DNA of 64,000 nt, from assembly GCF_014200495.1 (NCBI RefSeq), contig NZ_JACHBY010000006.1:348558-412557 (forward strand). Direction: 5' to 3'. Both the position numbers and the translations under genes were made by a program. The DNA comes from Mucilaginibacter geliditolerans. GTDB lineage: Bacteria; Bacteroidota; Bacteroidia; Sphingobacteriales; Sphingobacteriaceae. Within the stretch, counting starts at the first letter, position 1. The number at the start of each line of letters is the position of its first letter. Below the pieces are notes generated by a model that saw nothing but the letters and a program-made list of their open reading frames with translations, ran no database searches and had not been told where the DNA came from. This document shows positions 42,531-52,063 of the stretch, in pieces.

Positions 42531-43352
42531 TTAGCGAAACCAGCTGCTTATTTGTACAATAACAATCTCTTCAATAAAAACCAAAAACATAGCTGTTACT
42601 ACCGCGCCATTAGCGGCTTTACCCACACCCTCGGTACCTTTATTTGAGTTGTACCCCTGGTAACAACCCACAATACCAATAGTAAAACCAAAAACAATTG
42701 ATTTTATTAATGATGCCGTAAAATCAACAAATGTTAAAGGCTCAAAAACCTGTTCAATAAAAGTTCTCCAGCTGGTGCCCTCGTTTACGGCTACGTTCAG
42801 GTATCCGCCAAATAATGCTATAAAGCCTGTATAAGTAGCTAAAATTGGTATAGTTAAAGTTGTAGCCAGCACCCTTGTAGTTACCAGGAATTTAAACGGG
42901 TTGGTACCCGACACTTCCATGGCATCTATTTGTTCTGTTACCCGCATTGAGCCCAACTCAGCACCAATGCTTGAACCCACTTTACCTGCTGCAATAAGCG
43001 CCGTTACCAAAGGGGCCAGCGCGCGCATAATAGCTATTGATACCAGCGAAGGTAACCACGATGTGGCTCCAAACTGTAATAACGACGGGCGCGACTGCTT
43101 GGTAAATATAAGCCCTACAATAAAGCCGGTTAATGATATTAGCGTGAATGAGCGTACACCAACTTCATAGCATTGGCGCACTATTTCTTTAAACTCATAA
43201 GGAGGCACAAAAGCTTCCCTAAAAAATTTAAGGATAAACTGATTGATCTGATACATGCTAAAAAAGAAATCATTAATGCTCTTTTTTAGTTTTGATCCCC
43301 GTTTACGGCGTACAGGTGCTTCTGGTATTGGTGTGCTGTCTGTTGTGTCCAT
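42531..43352 (-). CDS. mlaE: MlaE-like ABC transporter permease
   Basis: The 273-residue protein has about five membrane helices and the MlaE domain: 'VRSFTLISLTGFIVGLIFTK', 'ALAPLVTALIAAGKVGSSIG', 'AELGSMRVTEQIDAMEVSGT' and 'KSIVFGFTIGIVGCYQGYNS'. The motif GSMRVTEQIDAM is the family signature. It is the first gene of the mlaE-mlaF-mlaD operon for inter-membrane phospholipid transport. ATG 43352 is preferred over a TTG at 43364. Confidence 0.93.
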   Translation of the reverse strand: MDTTDSTPIPEAPVRRKRGSKLKKSINDFFFSMYQINQFILKFFREAFVPPYEFKEIVRQCYEVGVRSFTLISLTGFIVGLIFTKQSRPSLLQFGATSWLPSLVSIAIMRALAPLVTALIAAGKVGSSIGAELGSMRVTEQIDAMEVSGTNPFKFLVTTRVLATTLTIPILATYTGFIALFGGYLNVAVNEGTSWRTFIEQVFEPLTFVDFTASLIKSIVFGFTIGIVGCYQGYNSNKGTEGVGKAANGAVVTAMFLVFIEEIVIVQISSWFR

Positions 43353-43631
43353 CAATTGCGGCAAAGGTATTACTTATGCTATAATGATTATGGTTATGGT
43401 ACAAAAAAATATACATATTGTTTGTAAAATGACCTTTTTTTGTCAATTAGTCAACAACTATAACTACTAATATCGTCCAAATATCTAAGTATGATATTTA
43501 ATAAAGGTATAATGTTTTTTAAGTTATTAATTACTTAAAGCAAAACAGGATGGTAATTTAATGTTGCGAAAATTAAAACCATTAGCAGTTCGATTCCTTT
43601 TTAATAATATGATACTTAAAAAAAGATTTTT

Positions 43632-43901
43632 ATGAATGCATATCAAAAAAAATGGATCGAAATGTTAACCAATGCCCATATCCGGGGCTGGAAAATTGAA
43701 CCCCGTGATAATGACATTTTTATTGAGATGCCACACGTAACCGATATAAAGCTGACCCGCGATAACATTCCCGCTACAATTGGCGTAATGTCACTTGATA
43801 TTCATGAGAAAAAGGAAAGGTTGAAGTTTATATTTCACAACGGTTTTGAGCAGTTTGAATACCTGATAAACCCTAGTGAGGATGATCTTACTAAAAGGTA
43901 A
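43632..43901 (+). CDS. Small hypothetical protein
   Basis: The 89-residue soluble protein is charged and mixed alpha/beta ('WIEMLTNAHIRGWKIEPRDN', 'IFIEMPHVTDIKLTRDNIPA'). I do not recognise a family. Its last base touches the last base of the convergent MFS gene (43901/43902), so the two stops are adjacent. The upstream region to mlaE (about 280 bp) holds no other gene that I can support. Confidence 0.6.
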   Translation: MNAYQKKWIEMLTNAHIRGWKIEPRDNDIFIEMPHVTDIKLTRDNIPATIGVMSLDIHEKKERLKFIFHNGFEQFEYLINPSEDDLTKR

Positions 43902-45077
43902 TTATAATTTAGCCCGGGTTGACAGGATTACCACGCAGCTACCCATAAGGGCGATAAATACAAATGAGGCCCGCAAGGTTGCCAGTCCGGCTATAAAACC
44001 GATTATTGGCGGCCCAAACAAAAATCCAATAAAACCAATGGTTGAAACTGCTGCCAGTGCAACGCCTGGTGCCATAGTTTTTGATTTCCCGGCAGCGCTG
44101 TAAACCATTGGTACTACCGATGATACACCGGCACCAACCAATAAAAAGCCTGCCATTGCGGTATAAAAATAGGGGAAGATAACTGCTATTAATAAGCCTG
44201 TAACTGTTAACGAGCCACTTACCTGTAATATGCGTTTAAGACCATAGGTACGGGCAAACCAGTCGGCTATAAAGCGGCCGCCTGCCATGGTACACATAAA
44301 GGCCGTAAAGCCTGCGCCAAGCAATGCGGTAGGAGCCAGCACCACTTTTTTAAAGTAGATAACGCTCCAATCGAACATAGCGCCTTCGCATATCATGGAA
44401 CACATGGCGATGATGCCCAGGGTTATTAATGAGCTATCAGGCATTACGAAAACAGGGCCGCTGCTGGTTACTTTATCGTTTTTAAGATAACGGGCTACGA
44501 GTGTAACCGCTATTATGGTAACAATGGCTATGAATATAAAGTGATACAACGGGCGTATGCCATTGCCAATCATAAATGTGCCAATACCTGCTCCAGTAAA
44601 ACCAGCCAAACTCCACAAGCCATGGAAGGAAGCCATAATTGGTTTTTTATATAGTTCTTCAGCAGCTACGGCTTGTGTGTTTACAGCAATATTAACCGAA
44701 TTGCTGGAGAAGCCAAATAAAACCAGGCAGCCTATAAGCTGAAAAATATTTTGTGCAAGGCTAAGACTAACCAATGCCAGGGAATAAAATATAAGTGCAA
44801 TAATAAGCAGGCGCTTGCTGCCTATAACGGTAATTATCCAGCCCGAAAAGGGCAGGGAGAGCATTAACCCAACAGGTAAGGAGAATAAAATAGCACCAAG
44901 CGCGGCATCTGTTAAACCCAATGTTTGTTGAACCGTAACAATACGCGATGCCCAACTGGCAAAACATAATCCCGCCAGGAAAAACATAACGCCAACAACC
45001 ATGCGCAGCGTAGCCTTTGATCGCGGGTATGCCGGTGCAACTTCTGTGGTTATTATATCCTCTAAAACTTCGTTCAT
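43902..45077 (-). CDS. MFS transporter (FucP/YbjJ-like)
   Basis: The 391-residue protein has 12 predicted helices. The early segment 'FLAGLCFASWASRIVTVQQT' and 'GAILFSLPVGLMLSLPFSGW' are like the YbjJ-type MFS branch, which includes sugar and glycolate carriers. No strong substrate residue is seen. A palindrome (ATAGTGTA-5-TACACTAT) lies just before the ATG, suggesting control by a repressor whose gene is not adjacent. Confidence 0.88.
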   Translation of the reverse strand: MNEVLEDIITTEVAPAYPRSKATLRMVVGVMFFLAGLCFASWASRIVTVQQTLGLTDAALGAILFSLPVGLMLSLPFSGWIITVIGSKRLLIIALIFYSLALVSLSLAQNIFQLIGCLVLFGFSSNSVNIAVNTQAVAAEELYKKPIMASFHGLWSLAGFTGAGIGTFMIGNGIRPLYHFIFIAIVTIIAVTLVARYLKNDKVTSSGPVFVMPDSSLITLGIIAMCSMICEGAMFDWSVIYFKKVVLAPTALLGAGFTAFMCTMAGGRFIADWFARTYGLKRILQVSGSLTVTGLLIAVIFPYFYTAMAGFLLVGAGVSSVVPMVYSAAGKSKTMAPGVALAAVSTIGFIGFLFGPPIIGFIAGLATLRASFVFIALMGSCVVILSTRAKL

Positions 45078-45082
45078 TTACT

Positions 45083-45103
45083 ATAGTGTATATAGTACAC
45101 TAT
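45083..45103. promoter_or_regulatory. Operator-like palindrome before the MFS gene
   Basis: ATAGTGTA (45083-45090), 5 bp and TACACTAT (45096-45103) form perfect 8-bp arms. It ends 6 bp before the start codon of the MFS gene at 45077, a place typical for a repressor operator. No regulator gene lies next to it. Confidence 0.6.
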
Positions 45104-45241
45104 GCAAAGGTAGTTCATAAATGTCATTTTGAAGAGAAAACTTTTAAAAATGACAAGCAGGATATGTAAAATGAATAGACGGTGTATTTGGCAACTATCT
45201 AATGTTCAGTGCTCTATAAGGGGAATAATTGAAGTTATGAA

Positions 45242-47236
45242 TTACTTGTACAAAACGTAAGCCGCAGTACCCGCAACATCAATTACTGTAGCATTGATCT
45301 TTTTAATGCCACCTTGGTCAACTTTATCGCCATCGCCAACCAAAGTCCAGTTTCCTGCCGGGATAGTTACTGATTTATTTGCGGCGCTGCCGTTTAGTAT
45401 GACTAATATGGTGTTCCACTTATCGTCATTTGCATTATCGGTTAACTGGTAGGCGATTACCGATGGATCATTGGTTTCTATAAATCGTAAATGGTCCTGT
45501 ATCATTTTGGTTGATGGCATATGGAAAGCTGGATGATCCTTACGCAGTGCTACCAGTTGTTTGTAGTAGTTGAATACATCAGCATATTTGGTTTTTCGGC
45601 TCCAGTCGATCTGGTTGATAGCATCGGGCGAATTAAATGAATTGGCAACGCCCTGCTTGGTGCGCAAAAGTTCAGCTCCCGAGTGCAGGAAAGCTATACC
45701 TTGTGAGGTTAACACCACAGCATTGGCCAGCTTATCCATTTTAATAAGATCAGCTTGCGAAGCATCAGGATTGGAGATCTTGAGACGGTCAAACAGTGTA
45801 TTATCATCATGGCATGATACGTAACTTATAGTTTGATCAGGCTCTGCAGCCCATGGTGCTTTTGAGTAGTTAACTTTTGTATAATCTATCTGACTGTTTT
45901 GGGTTGATGCTACTATGCCAAATTTTACACTTTCTTTTGAGCTTTGATCGCCGCTTACAAAACCCTTTGCTTTTACATCACTGAAACCGCCTTTTAAGCC
46001 ATCGCGCAGATCGTCACTAAATGCGGCTATTTTGTTTAGCTCGTAAGCATTTTTCTTAACGGCACGTAGGTTTTCAGGCAGCGGACTTGAGCCAGCTGTC
46101 CAGCCTTCGCCATAAATAATAATGGTGGGGTCGATCTTATGCAGCGCATCGCTAATAGCATTCATGGTTTCAATATCATGTATGCCCATCAAATCAAACC
46201 TAAAGCCATCCAAATGATATTCCTTTGCCCAATACACTACCGATTCGATCATGAATTTGCGCATCATTGGTCGTTCTGTTGCTGTCTCATTACCGCAGCC
46301 GGTGCCGTTGGCATAACTGCCATCTGGATTCTGGCGGTAAAAATAGCCAGGCGCAAACTGGCTGAAATTAGAGTGCTGAATATCGGTAGTGTGGTTATAT
46401 ACCACATCCAGTATTACACGCAAGCCATTTTTATGCAGGGCCTGTACCATTTGTTTAAACTCTTTTATGCGCACATTGCCATCATATGGGTTGGTAGAGT
46501 AACTACCTTCGGGCACATTATAGTTTAGCGGATCATAACCCCAGTTATATTGAGGCTGATCGAGTTTTGTTTCATCAACCGAATTATAATCGAACGATGG
46601 CAGTAGATGCACATGCGTAACGCCCAGCTCCTTTATATGATCAAGCCCGGTTGATTTGCCATCCGGACTTTTGGTGCCGGTTTCCGTCAGCCCTAAAAAT
46701 TTACCTTTATTGGTGATACCTGAATTTGGGTCGACAGAAATATCCCTGATGTGTGTTTCGTAGATAATAGCATCAGTAAGATTTTTTAGTGCCGGTTTCT
46801 TGTCGTTTTGCCAGTCGGCGGGATTGGTGGCAGGCAGATCAACCACCATACCACGGTGTCCATTAACACCAACAGCTTTGGCATAAATATCAGGCGCTTC
46901 CAACAGCCATTTCCCATCCTGCATCACCTGGAAAGTATAGTATTTGTTTTTAATATCCTGTGTAACTGTTGTTTGCCATGTGCCATTATCGGCTTTAGCA
47001 AGATCAATAGTGTTGATGGCATCGCCGCCGTTGCCTGCATCGTACAAACGTAATTTTACTTCGGACGCTTTTGGCGCCCATACTTTAAAGATTGTTTTCT
47101 GTTGCGAGTAGCTTGCGCCGAGATCGTTCCCGGTATAAGCCGGATAGTTAGTGTAATCTGTAGCTTGTGCAGATACTGCAGAAGAAAGCACCATAAGTAA
47201 TGAAATATTGGTTAGTATAACTTTGAAAGCATTCAT
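45242..47236 (-). CDS. pulA: Type I pullulanase
   Basis: The 664-residue enzyme cuts alpha-1,6 branches in pullulan, starch and glycogen. It has a signal peptide (ends 'SSAVSAQ'), an N-terminal CBM48-like domain ('KTIFKVWAPKASEVKLRLYD', about residues 47-66) and a GH13 catalytic domain: YNWGYDP (230-236), nucleophile Asp348 in 'GFRFDLM', acid/base Glu377 in 'YGEGW' and the third Asp in 'VSCHDDNTL'. The C-terminal beta domain follows. The YNWGYDP motif is diagnostic of pullulanase. Being exported, it acts outside the cytoplasm on starch-like glycans. Confidence 0.92.
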   Translation of the reverse strand: MNAFKVILTNISLLMVLSSAVSAQATDYTNYPAYTGNDLGASYSQQKTIFKVWAPKASEVKLRLYDAGNGGDAINTIDLAKADNGTWQTTVTQDIKNKYYTFQVMQDGKWLLEAPDIYAKAVGVNGHRGMVVDLPATNPADWQNDKKPALKNLTDAIIYETHIRDISVDPNSGITNKGKFLGLTETGTKSPDGKSTGLDHIKELGVTHVHLLPSFDYNSVDETKLDQPQYNWGYDPLNYNVPEGSYSTNPYDGNVRIKEFKQMVQALHKNGLRVILDVVYNHTTDIQHSNFSQFAPGYFYRQNPDGSYANGTGCGNETATERPMMRKFMIESVVYWAKEYHLDGFRFDLMGIHDIETMNAISDALHKIDPTIIIYGEGWTAGSSPLPENLRAVKKNAYELNKIAAFSDDLRDGLKGGFSDVKAKGFVSGDQSSKESVKFGIVASTQNSQIDYTKVNYSKAPWAAEPDQTISYVSCHDDNTLFDRLKISNPDASQADLIKMDKLANAVVLTSQGIAFLHSGAELLRTKQGVANSFNSPDAINQIDWSRKTKYADVFNYYKQLVALRKDHPAFHMPSTKMIQDHLRFIETNDPSVIAYQLTDNANDDKWNTILVILNGSAANKSVTIPAGNWTLVGDGDKVDQGGIKKINATVIDVAGTAAYVLYK

Positions 47237-47292
47237 TTGGTTTGTTTGGCGTTATAATGGCAGGCAATTGTAGTGAAAATAATTGATTTATC

Positions 47293-48151
47293 AGCACGTC
47301 ATTGCTGAGCGACGAAGCAATCCCCGACTGTGCAGAGCGGATGTGCAAGGCTGCAGACTTATCGCTTCGAATCGCTTGTCGCTAAGACGTCACTTTTTTT
47401 CGCAAGTTGTTTGGTTTTTTTAAGGCGCTCAAGAGGGCTCCGCCGTTTGTCTTGATACCATAGGTGTTCGGAAGATTGCATTTCTGTTTTTAATTCCCTC
47501 CCCACGGGAGGGGCGCGGTTGGATGTGAAGTGGCAGGGAGGGGTTTATACACCAAATAAGCTGCTAAACCCCACCCTTCCCCGCCCTAAGGCGGGAATCG
47601 CACAAGGCCGATGCTTCTTTTTTCCATCTTCCGAACACCTATGGTCTTGATACAAAAAGTAACCAAAAAAATCAAGTCAGTAGATTAGGCTTCTTTGCCG
47701 CACTTGGCCTCTGCCCTGCAAATCAGGCAAAACCTGGGCTGCTATATTTTTACCCTGCTGTCGCTACACACTAGGCCTTTACGCTTCTGTAAAAATCTGC
47801 TATGCCCTGCCATCACGCGCAAGGCCACAATCGTTTTACCTGATTTCACCTGAAGCTGTTCTACTGACAGGGGAAAGCCCTCATCTAACCGCCTCCTTTA
47901 GAGGAAACTTTAATTGAATCGCGATCAAAAGAGCATTGGGCTGACAACAAGGGCGGGCCCAGCGTTGGCGGGAATGCCGGTTTAGCTTTTTGTGTGATGT
48001 AAGGTACGAAGTACCGAACAGCCAAAAAAGCGTAAAGAACCGGCAGGGAGCGTGGAAGCATCCTTGTTGTCTTGATTTTTTGTTTCTTTTGTATCAAGAC
48101 AAAAGAAATAGGGCTCCGCGCCCATGAGCGGCTTCACGTGACTCAACAAGC
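47293..48151. repeat. Composite MITE-like element, copy B, with a nested insertion
   Basis: Copy B lies in the 1014-bp gap between pulA and the DsbA-like gene. It starts with a REP-like end (GTCATTGCTGAGCGACGAA) and has the core 'CAAATCAGGCAAAACCTGGG' to 'AAAATCTGCTATGCCCTGCC' (about 47718-47810), then right-hand TIR with 'TTTTGTATCAAGACAAAAGA' (48092-48111) and GCCCATGAGCGGC. The first part is older and more degenerate. It carries the nested element at 47459-47643. The remainder of the gap holds another short GTTGCAAACTGAA hairpin (48157-48233). Confidence 0.8.
47459..47643. mobile_element. 185-bp nested MITE with 18-bp inverted ends and 10-bp target duplication
   Basis: The ends CATAGGTGTTCGGAAGAT and ATCTTCCGAACACCTATG are exact inverse copies. 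The element is flanked on both sides by GTCTTGATAC (47449-47458 and 47644-47653), a perfect 10-bp direct repeat that occurs once in the other copies of the host element. The inside contains GGGAGGGG/CCCC-type repeats (47500-47600) and no coding frame. Confidence 0.8.
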
Positions 48152-48250
48152 AAGTATGCAGTTGCAAACTGAAAGATCATTCAGCATCCGAAAGCATCGT
48201 CATCTTAAGGCTTCAGTTGCAAACTGAAGCCAGTGCGGGGTGGGAAAAAA

Positions 48251-48955
48251 TTAACAATTCCCATCCAACCCGCAACTATCACCTTCAATAACCTGTAGTG
48301 ATGGTTTCGGGTTTTCCTGCTGCCATTCGGCGAAAGCTTTTTCAATGGTTTCTTCAAATACCGGTACAGCTTGTGCGCCCGATACGCCGTATTTGCGGTT
48401 CATTACAAAAAATGGTACACCGCGTATACCCAGGTGTTGTGCTTCGGCAACATCATGTTTTACATCTTCAGCATAAGCGCCGCTTTCAAGGCTTTGTTCT
48501 ATCTCAGCAGCATCAAGGCCAATGGAAACGCCCAGTTCAACAAGCGTAACGGTATCGTCTATATTCTTGCCATCGGTAAAGTAAGCTTTAAACAGGGCTT
48601 CTTCAGCAGCATCACCTAAACCATGTTTTTTGGCGAGGTGACTAAACCTGTGCGCGTTAAAGCTGTTTGCAACTACAGCCCGATCAAAATTGTAGGTCAG
48701 GCCTGCTTCAGCAGCCATTTGAGTAACGTGGGCGTTCAATTCCTTGGCATGGTCCAGGGAGAAGCCTTTGATATCAGCCAGGTATTGGTCGATATTAATG
48801 CTGGGATCAGTTTTCATATCCGGGTTAAGCTGGAAGCTTTTCCATTCAATCTCTATATCCTTGCCATGTCCCGATTTTTGCAGTGCATCTTCAAACCTGC
48901 GTTTACCTATGTAGCAAAACGGGCACATCACATCCGACCATATTTCAATTTTCAT
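48251..48955 (-). CDS. DsbA family (FrnE-like) oxidoreductase
   Basis: The 234-residue protein has a thioredoxin-fold with the active-site motif CPFC at residues 11-14 ('SDVMCPFCYIGKRRFE') and a DsbA-type helical insert. 'GIRGVPFFVMNRKYGVSGAQ' holds the cis-Pro loop. It resembles the FrnE/2-hydroxychromene-2-carboxylate isomerase branch. There is no signal peptide, so it is cytoplasmic; substrate unknown. Confidence 0.9.
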   Translation of the reverse strand: MKIEIWSDVMCPFCYIGKRRFEDALQKSGHGKDIEIEWKSFQLNPDMKTDPSINIDQYLADIKGFSLDHAKELNAHVTQMAAEAGLTYNFDRAVVANSFNAHRFSHLAKKHGLGDAAEEALFKAYFTDGKNIDDTVTLVELGVSIGLDAAEIEQSLESGAYAEDVKHDVAEAQHLGIRGVPFFVMNRKYGVSGAQAVPVFEETIEKAFAEWQQENPKPSLQVIEGDSCGLDGNC

Positions 48956-49333
48956 ATCCTACTGTTTTATCAATACAAAAATACCTTAATGGTGGCTCAT
49001 TCCCGTAAGGGAAAAGTCAAAATATATGCTGTCGGGATATTGAATTATTTAAGTCTTGCGAACTTTTTATTGTTCATTTTATTTAGTAAAAGCTGATTTG
49101 GATGTGAAGTAATAATGAGAAGAATTGTCGTGATTTTAGACGAAGATTCATTGTAAATCAATTATTTATTAATAATTAATCTATGTTTTAGTGTTGAGAA
49201 ATATAGAGTGATTAATATACTATTATACAATAATTGACTGTTTATTAAGCTTTTAATTAATTATAATCAGTTAATAAGTAATTTTTATGTGCTTTTTAGT
49301 TAACTTTTTGAAAAGGGTTGACGTAATAATGGC
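48956..49333. other. AT-rich intergenic region without a recognisable gene
   Basis: About 380 bp lies between divergent genes. The right part is very AT-rich with long T/A runs, as expected for promoter DNA of the secreted NHL protein. No repeat family and no clear consensus box was found. Confidence 0.4.
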
Positions 49334-52063
49334 ATGATAAAACCTTATTGCGCCATTCTGTTTTTATTCAGCTTAGTATGTTGGGGCAATGTATATGCTC
49401 AAAAGCCTAATATCAGCTATGCCACACCACAAATTGATACCGTGGGCAAAACGAGCACGCCGGTATCGCCTAAAAACACGGGCGGCGCTATACCTATAGG
49501 TTTTTACACGCAGACCACCACACTTGCAGGCGAGGGTGTTAGCGGTGATGTTAACGGAAATATAAAAGCAGCAACATTCGGCAGCCAGATGGGGATTGCT
49601 GAGGATGCATCGGGCGATATATATATAGCCGATGCAAATAATGACGTGATCAGGAAGATTACACCTAATGGGATTGTATCAAACTTTGCGGGAGGGGTAA
49701 AAGGTTATGAAGATGCGGCCGGGCCATCGGCAAAATTTAATCAGCCTACCGGTGTTACCTGCGATGCGCAGGGAAATATTTATGTGGCCGATTATGGTAA
49801 TAACATGATCAGGAGGATTACACCCGGCGGCGTGGTAACAACATTAGCAGGCAGCGGCAAAGCGACCGATGGCGATGGCACAGGTACAAGTGCAAATTTT
49901 AACTTACCGTATGGCCTGGTTTATAATATCGCAACCAATGCTATAATTGTTGCTGATACCTACAATAACGAGATAAGGCAGGTAACGATGAGTGGTGTAG
50001 TAACTACCATTGCTGGAAAAGCAGGTGCAGGTGGCTATGCCGATGGTGTTGGAACTAACGCTCAATTTAATAAGCCCTATGGCGTTGCTGTTGATGCTGC
50101 GGGCAATATTTATGTGGCCGATACTTATAATAATAAAATAAGGAAGATAGATAATACAGGGAACGTTACTACATTAAGCAGTAGTAGCCTGGCAGGCCCA
50201 TCACCTCATGGTATAACGGTTGATAACTTTGGTAATGTTTATGTAACCAGTCAAACCCCTGTCATTACAAAAATTTCATCATCGGGCCAGGCATCTGTAC
50301 TTGCCGGAAATGCGGCCGACTCCACCAAAGTAGCTGGAATAGGCACAGCAGCGCGTTTTGGAAAGCATGGCGGAATTACCTACGATCCGGTTAACGGAGG
50401 TCTTTTAGTGGCTGATGGAAGCAATTATGTGATAAGGGATATATCGCTGACAGGCTATGAAGCAATCACCCCGGCTTTGCCGCACGGCTTAAGAATGGAT
50501 AGCACCGGAACTATAAGCGGTAAACCGGATAGTATTTCGCCGCTGACAAATTACAGGATAGTGGCCTATAATAAAACAGATAGTTGCGTGGCGATCATAG
50601 GCATACGGATAGTAGGGGGGCACAATCTTATAAGCTTCCTTAATTTTCCATCAAAAACCTATGGCGATCCTGTTTTTTCAGCGGGAGTGACCAGTAATAA
50701 TTCAGATGTTCCTATTACTTATGTCAGCAGTAACCCTAAAATTGCAACCATAAAAAATGATAGTGTGAAAATTGTTGGTGCAGGTACTGTCACCATAACA
50801 GCCTCGCAGGCTGCTAATAATAATTATAGCGCTGCAACGCCGGTGAGCCGAATCTTAAAAATTAACAAATCCACCCTTACAGTAACTGCGAATGACCAAT
50901 ACCGGCTTGTGGGCGATGCAAATCCAACGCTTAGCCTAAGCTATAAAACCTTTGCTTATAAGGACAGCGCTAAAAACTTAATTGTTGCGCCTGTAGCTAC
51001 AACAACAGCCACTGCCGGGTCAAAAGCCGATACCTATCCAATTACGGTAAGCGGCGGGCTTGATTCAAATTATACATTTACCTATGTGCCCGGCACATTA
51101 ACTATACAAGCAATCCCAACCATAATTGCTAACGGCCCTACGGCTTTTATAGAGGGTGGATCTGTTAGATTAACAGCCAGCCCAAATACCGGGTATGCCT
51201 ACCAGTGGCTTAAGAACGGTACGTTTATAACCGGGGATACCACCAATAGTATTGTGGCTACAACAAGTGGGGTATACACGGTTAGCCTTAGTTTAAACGC
51301 GCATTCGGCAACTGCTGTTGCTGATACAGTGGTTGCAGCCTTTAAGCTTTCGCCCGAGAACTTTAGGGTGCTGATAAAGGGTTCATCCTGCCAGGGCACT
51401 AACAATGGTTCTATATATATTAACGCGCTGCAGCCACTTAAATATACCGCCACGCTAAACGGTAATGGTATATCGGCATCTTATCTTTTTTCTGATACGC
51501 TTACCATCAATAATATAGCCCCGGGCACTTATAATATATGTTTTACTGTTGATAGTGAAGCTTATCAGCAATGTTTCAACGTTAATATCACCCAACCTCA
51601 GGATCTGTCGGTTTACAGCACGGTAAACGTAGCTCAAAAAACGGTGAGCCTGCAATTGGGCGGTTCGGAAAATGTATATAACATTACACTTAACAATAAA
51701 AGCTATACTACTACCGATAGTGTGATAACCCTTCCGCTGGAAAATGGTGATAATAAATTATCAGTAACCACAGGCAAGCTTTGCCAGGGGGCAATAGATA
51801 AAGATATCGTGGTATCTGGTGATATAACAGCCTATCCCAATCCCTTTCAGGATATATTGAATGTTAATATAGGTAACGCGGTGGTTAAAAATATAGACTA
51901 CAATCTTTACTCATTAGCCAATGGAAAGCTGGTTTACAGCGGCCAAAACAATAATCAGTCGGGCATGCTCCGCCTGGATCTTTCGGGTATTGCCGATGGG
52001 ATCTACTATTTAAAGCTCAACCTCGATTCAAAGAAATCATCATTTAAAATAATTAAGAAATGA
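49334..52063 (+). CDS. Secreted NHL-repeat protein with MBG domain and T9SS sorting signal
   Basis: The 909-residue protein has a signal peptide (ends 'GNVYAQ') and an NHL-type beta-propeller (about residues 70-380) with repeats such as 'GNIYVADYGNNMIRRITPGG'. Then follow Ig-like and MBG-type domains ('KTYGDPVFSAGVTSNNSDVP', 'TLTVTANDQYRLVGDANPTL', about 425-600), a beta region, and a C-terminal 80-residue type A sorting domain ('AYPNPFQDILNVNIG', 'GIYYLKLNLD') for secretion by the type IX system. The start of the next gene overlaps its end by 4 bp. Its likely role is surface adhesion or binding. Confidence 0.88.
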   Translation: MIKPYCAILFLFSLVCWGNVYAQKPNISYATPQIDTVGKTSTPVSPKNTGGAIPIGFYTQTTTLAGEGVSGDVNGNIKAATFGSQMGIAEDASGDIYIADANNDVIRKITPNGIVSNFAGGVKGYEDAAGPSAKFNQPTGVTCDAQGNIYVADYGNNMIRRITPGGVVTTLAGSGKATDGDGTGTSANFNLPYGLVYNIATNAIIVADTYNNEIRQVTMSGVVTTIAGKAGAGGYADGVGTNAQFNKPYGVAVDAAGNIYVADTYNNKIRKIDNTGNVTTLSSSSLAGPSPHGITVDNFGNVYVTSQTPVITKISSSGQASVLAGNAADSTKVAGIGTAARFGKHGGITYDPVNGGLLVADGSNYVIRDISLTGYEAITPALPHGLRMDSTGTISGKPDSISPLTNYRIVAYNKTDSCVAIIGIRIVGGHNLISFLNFPSKTYGDPVFSAGVTSNNSDVPITYVSSNPKIATIKNDSVKIVGAGTVTITASQAANNNYSAATPVSRILKINKSTLTVTANDQYRLVGDANPTLSLSYKTFAYKDSAKNLIVAPVATTTATAGSKADTYPITVSGGLDSNYTFTYVPGTLTIQAIPTIIANGPTAFIEGGSVRLTASPNTGYAYQWLKNGTFITGDTTNSIVATTSGVYTVSLSLNAHSATAVADTVVAAFKLSPENFRVLIKGSSCQGTNNGSIYINALQPLKYTATLNGNGISASYLFSDTLTINNIAPGTYNICFTVDSEAYQQCFNVNITQPQDLSVYSTVNVAQKTVSLQLGGSENVYNITLNNKSYTTTDSVITLPLENGDNKLSVTTGKLCQGAIDKDIVVSGDITAYPNPFQDILNVNIGNAVVKNIDYNLYSLANGKLVYSGQNNNQSGMLRLDLSGIADGIYYLKLNLDSKKSSFKIIKK

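Noticed and set aside
47885..48097. Open frame in copy B
   Set aside because: It lies in degenerate repeat DNA on the opposite strand from the conserved core and has no match to any fold.
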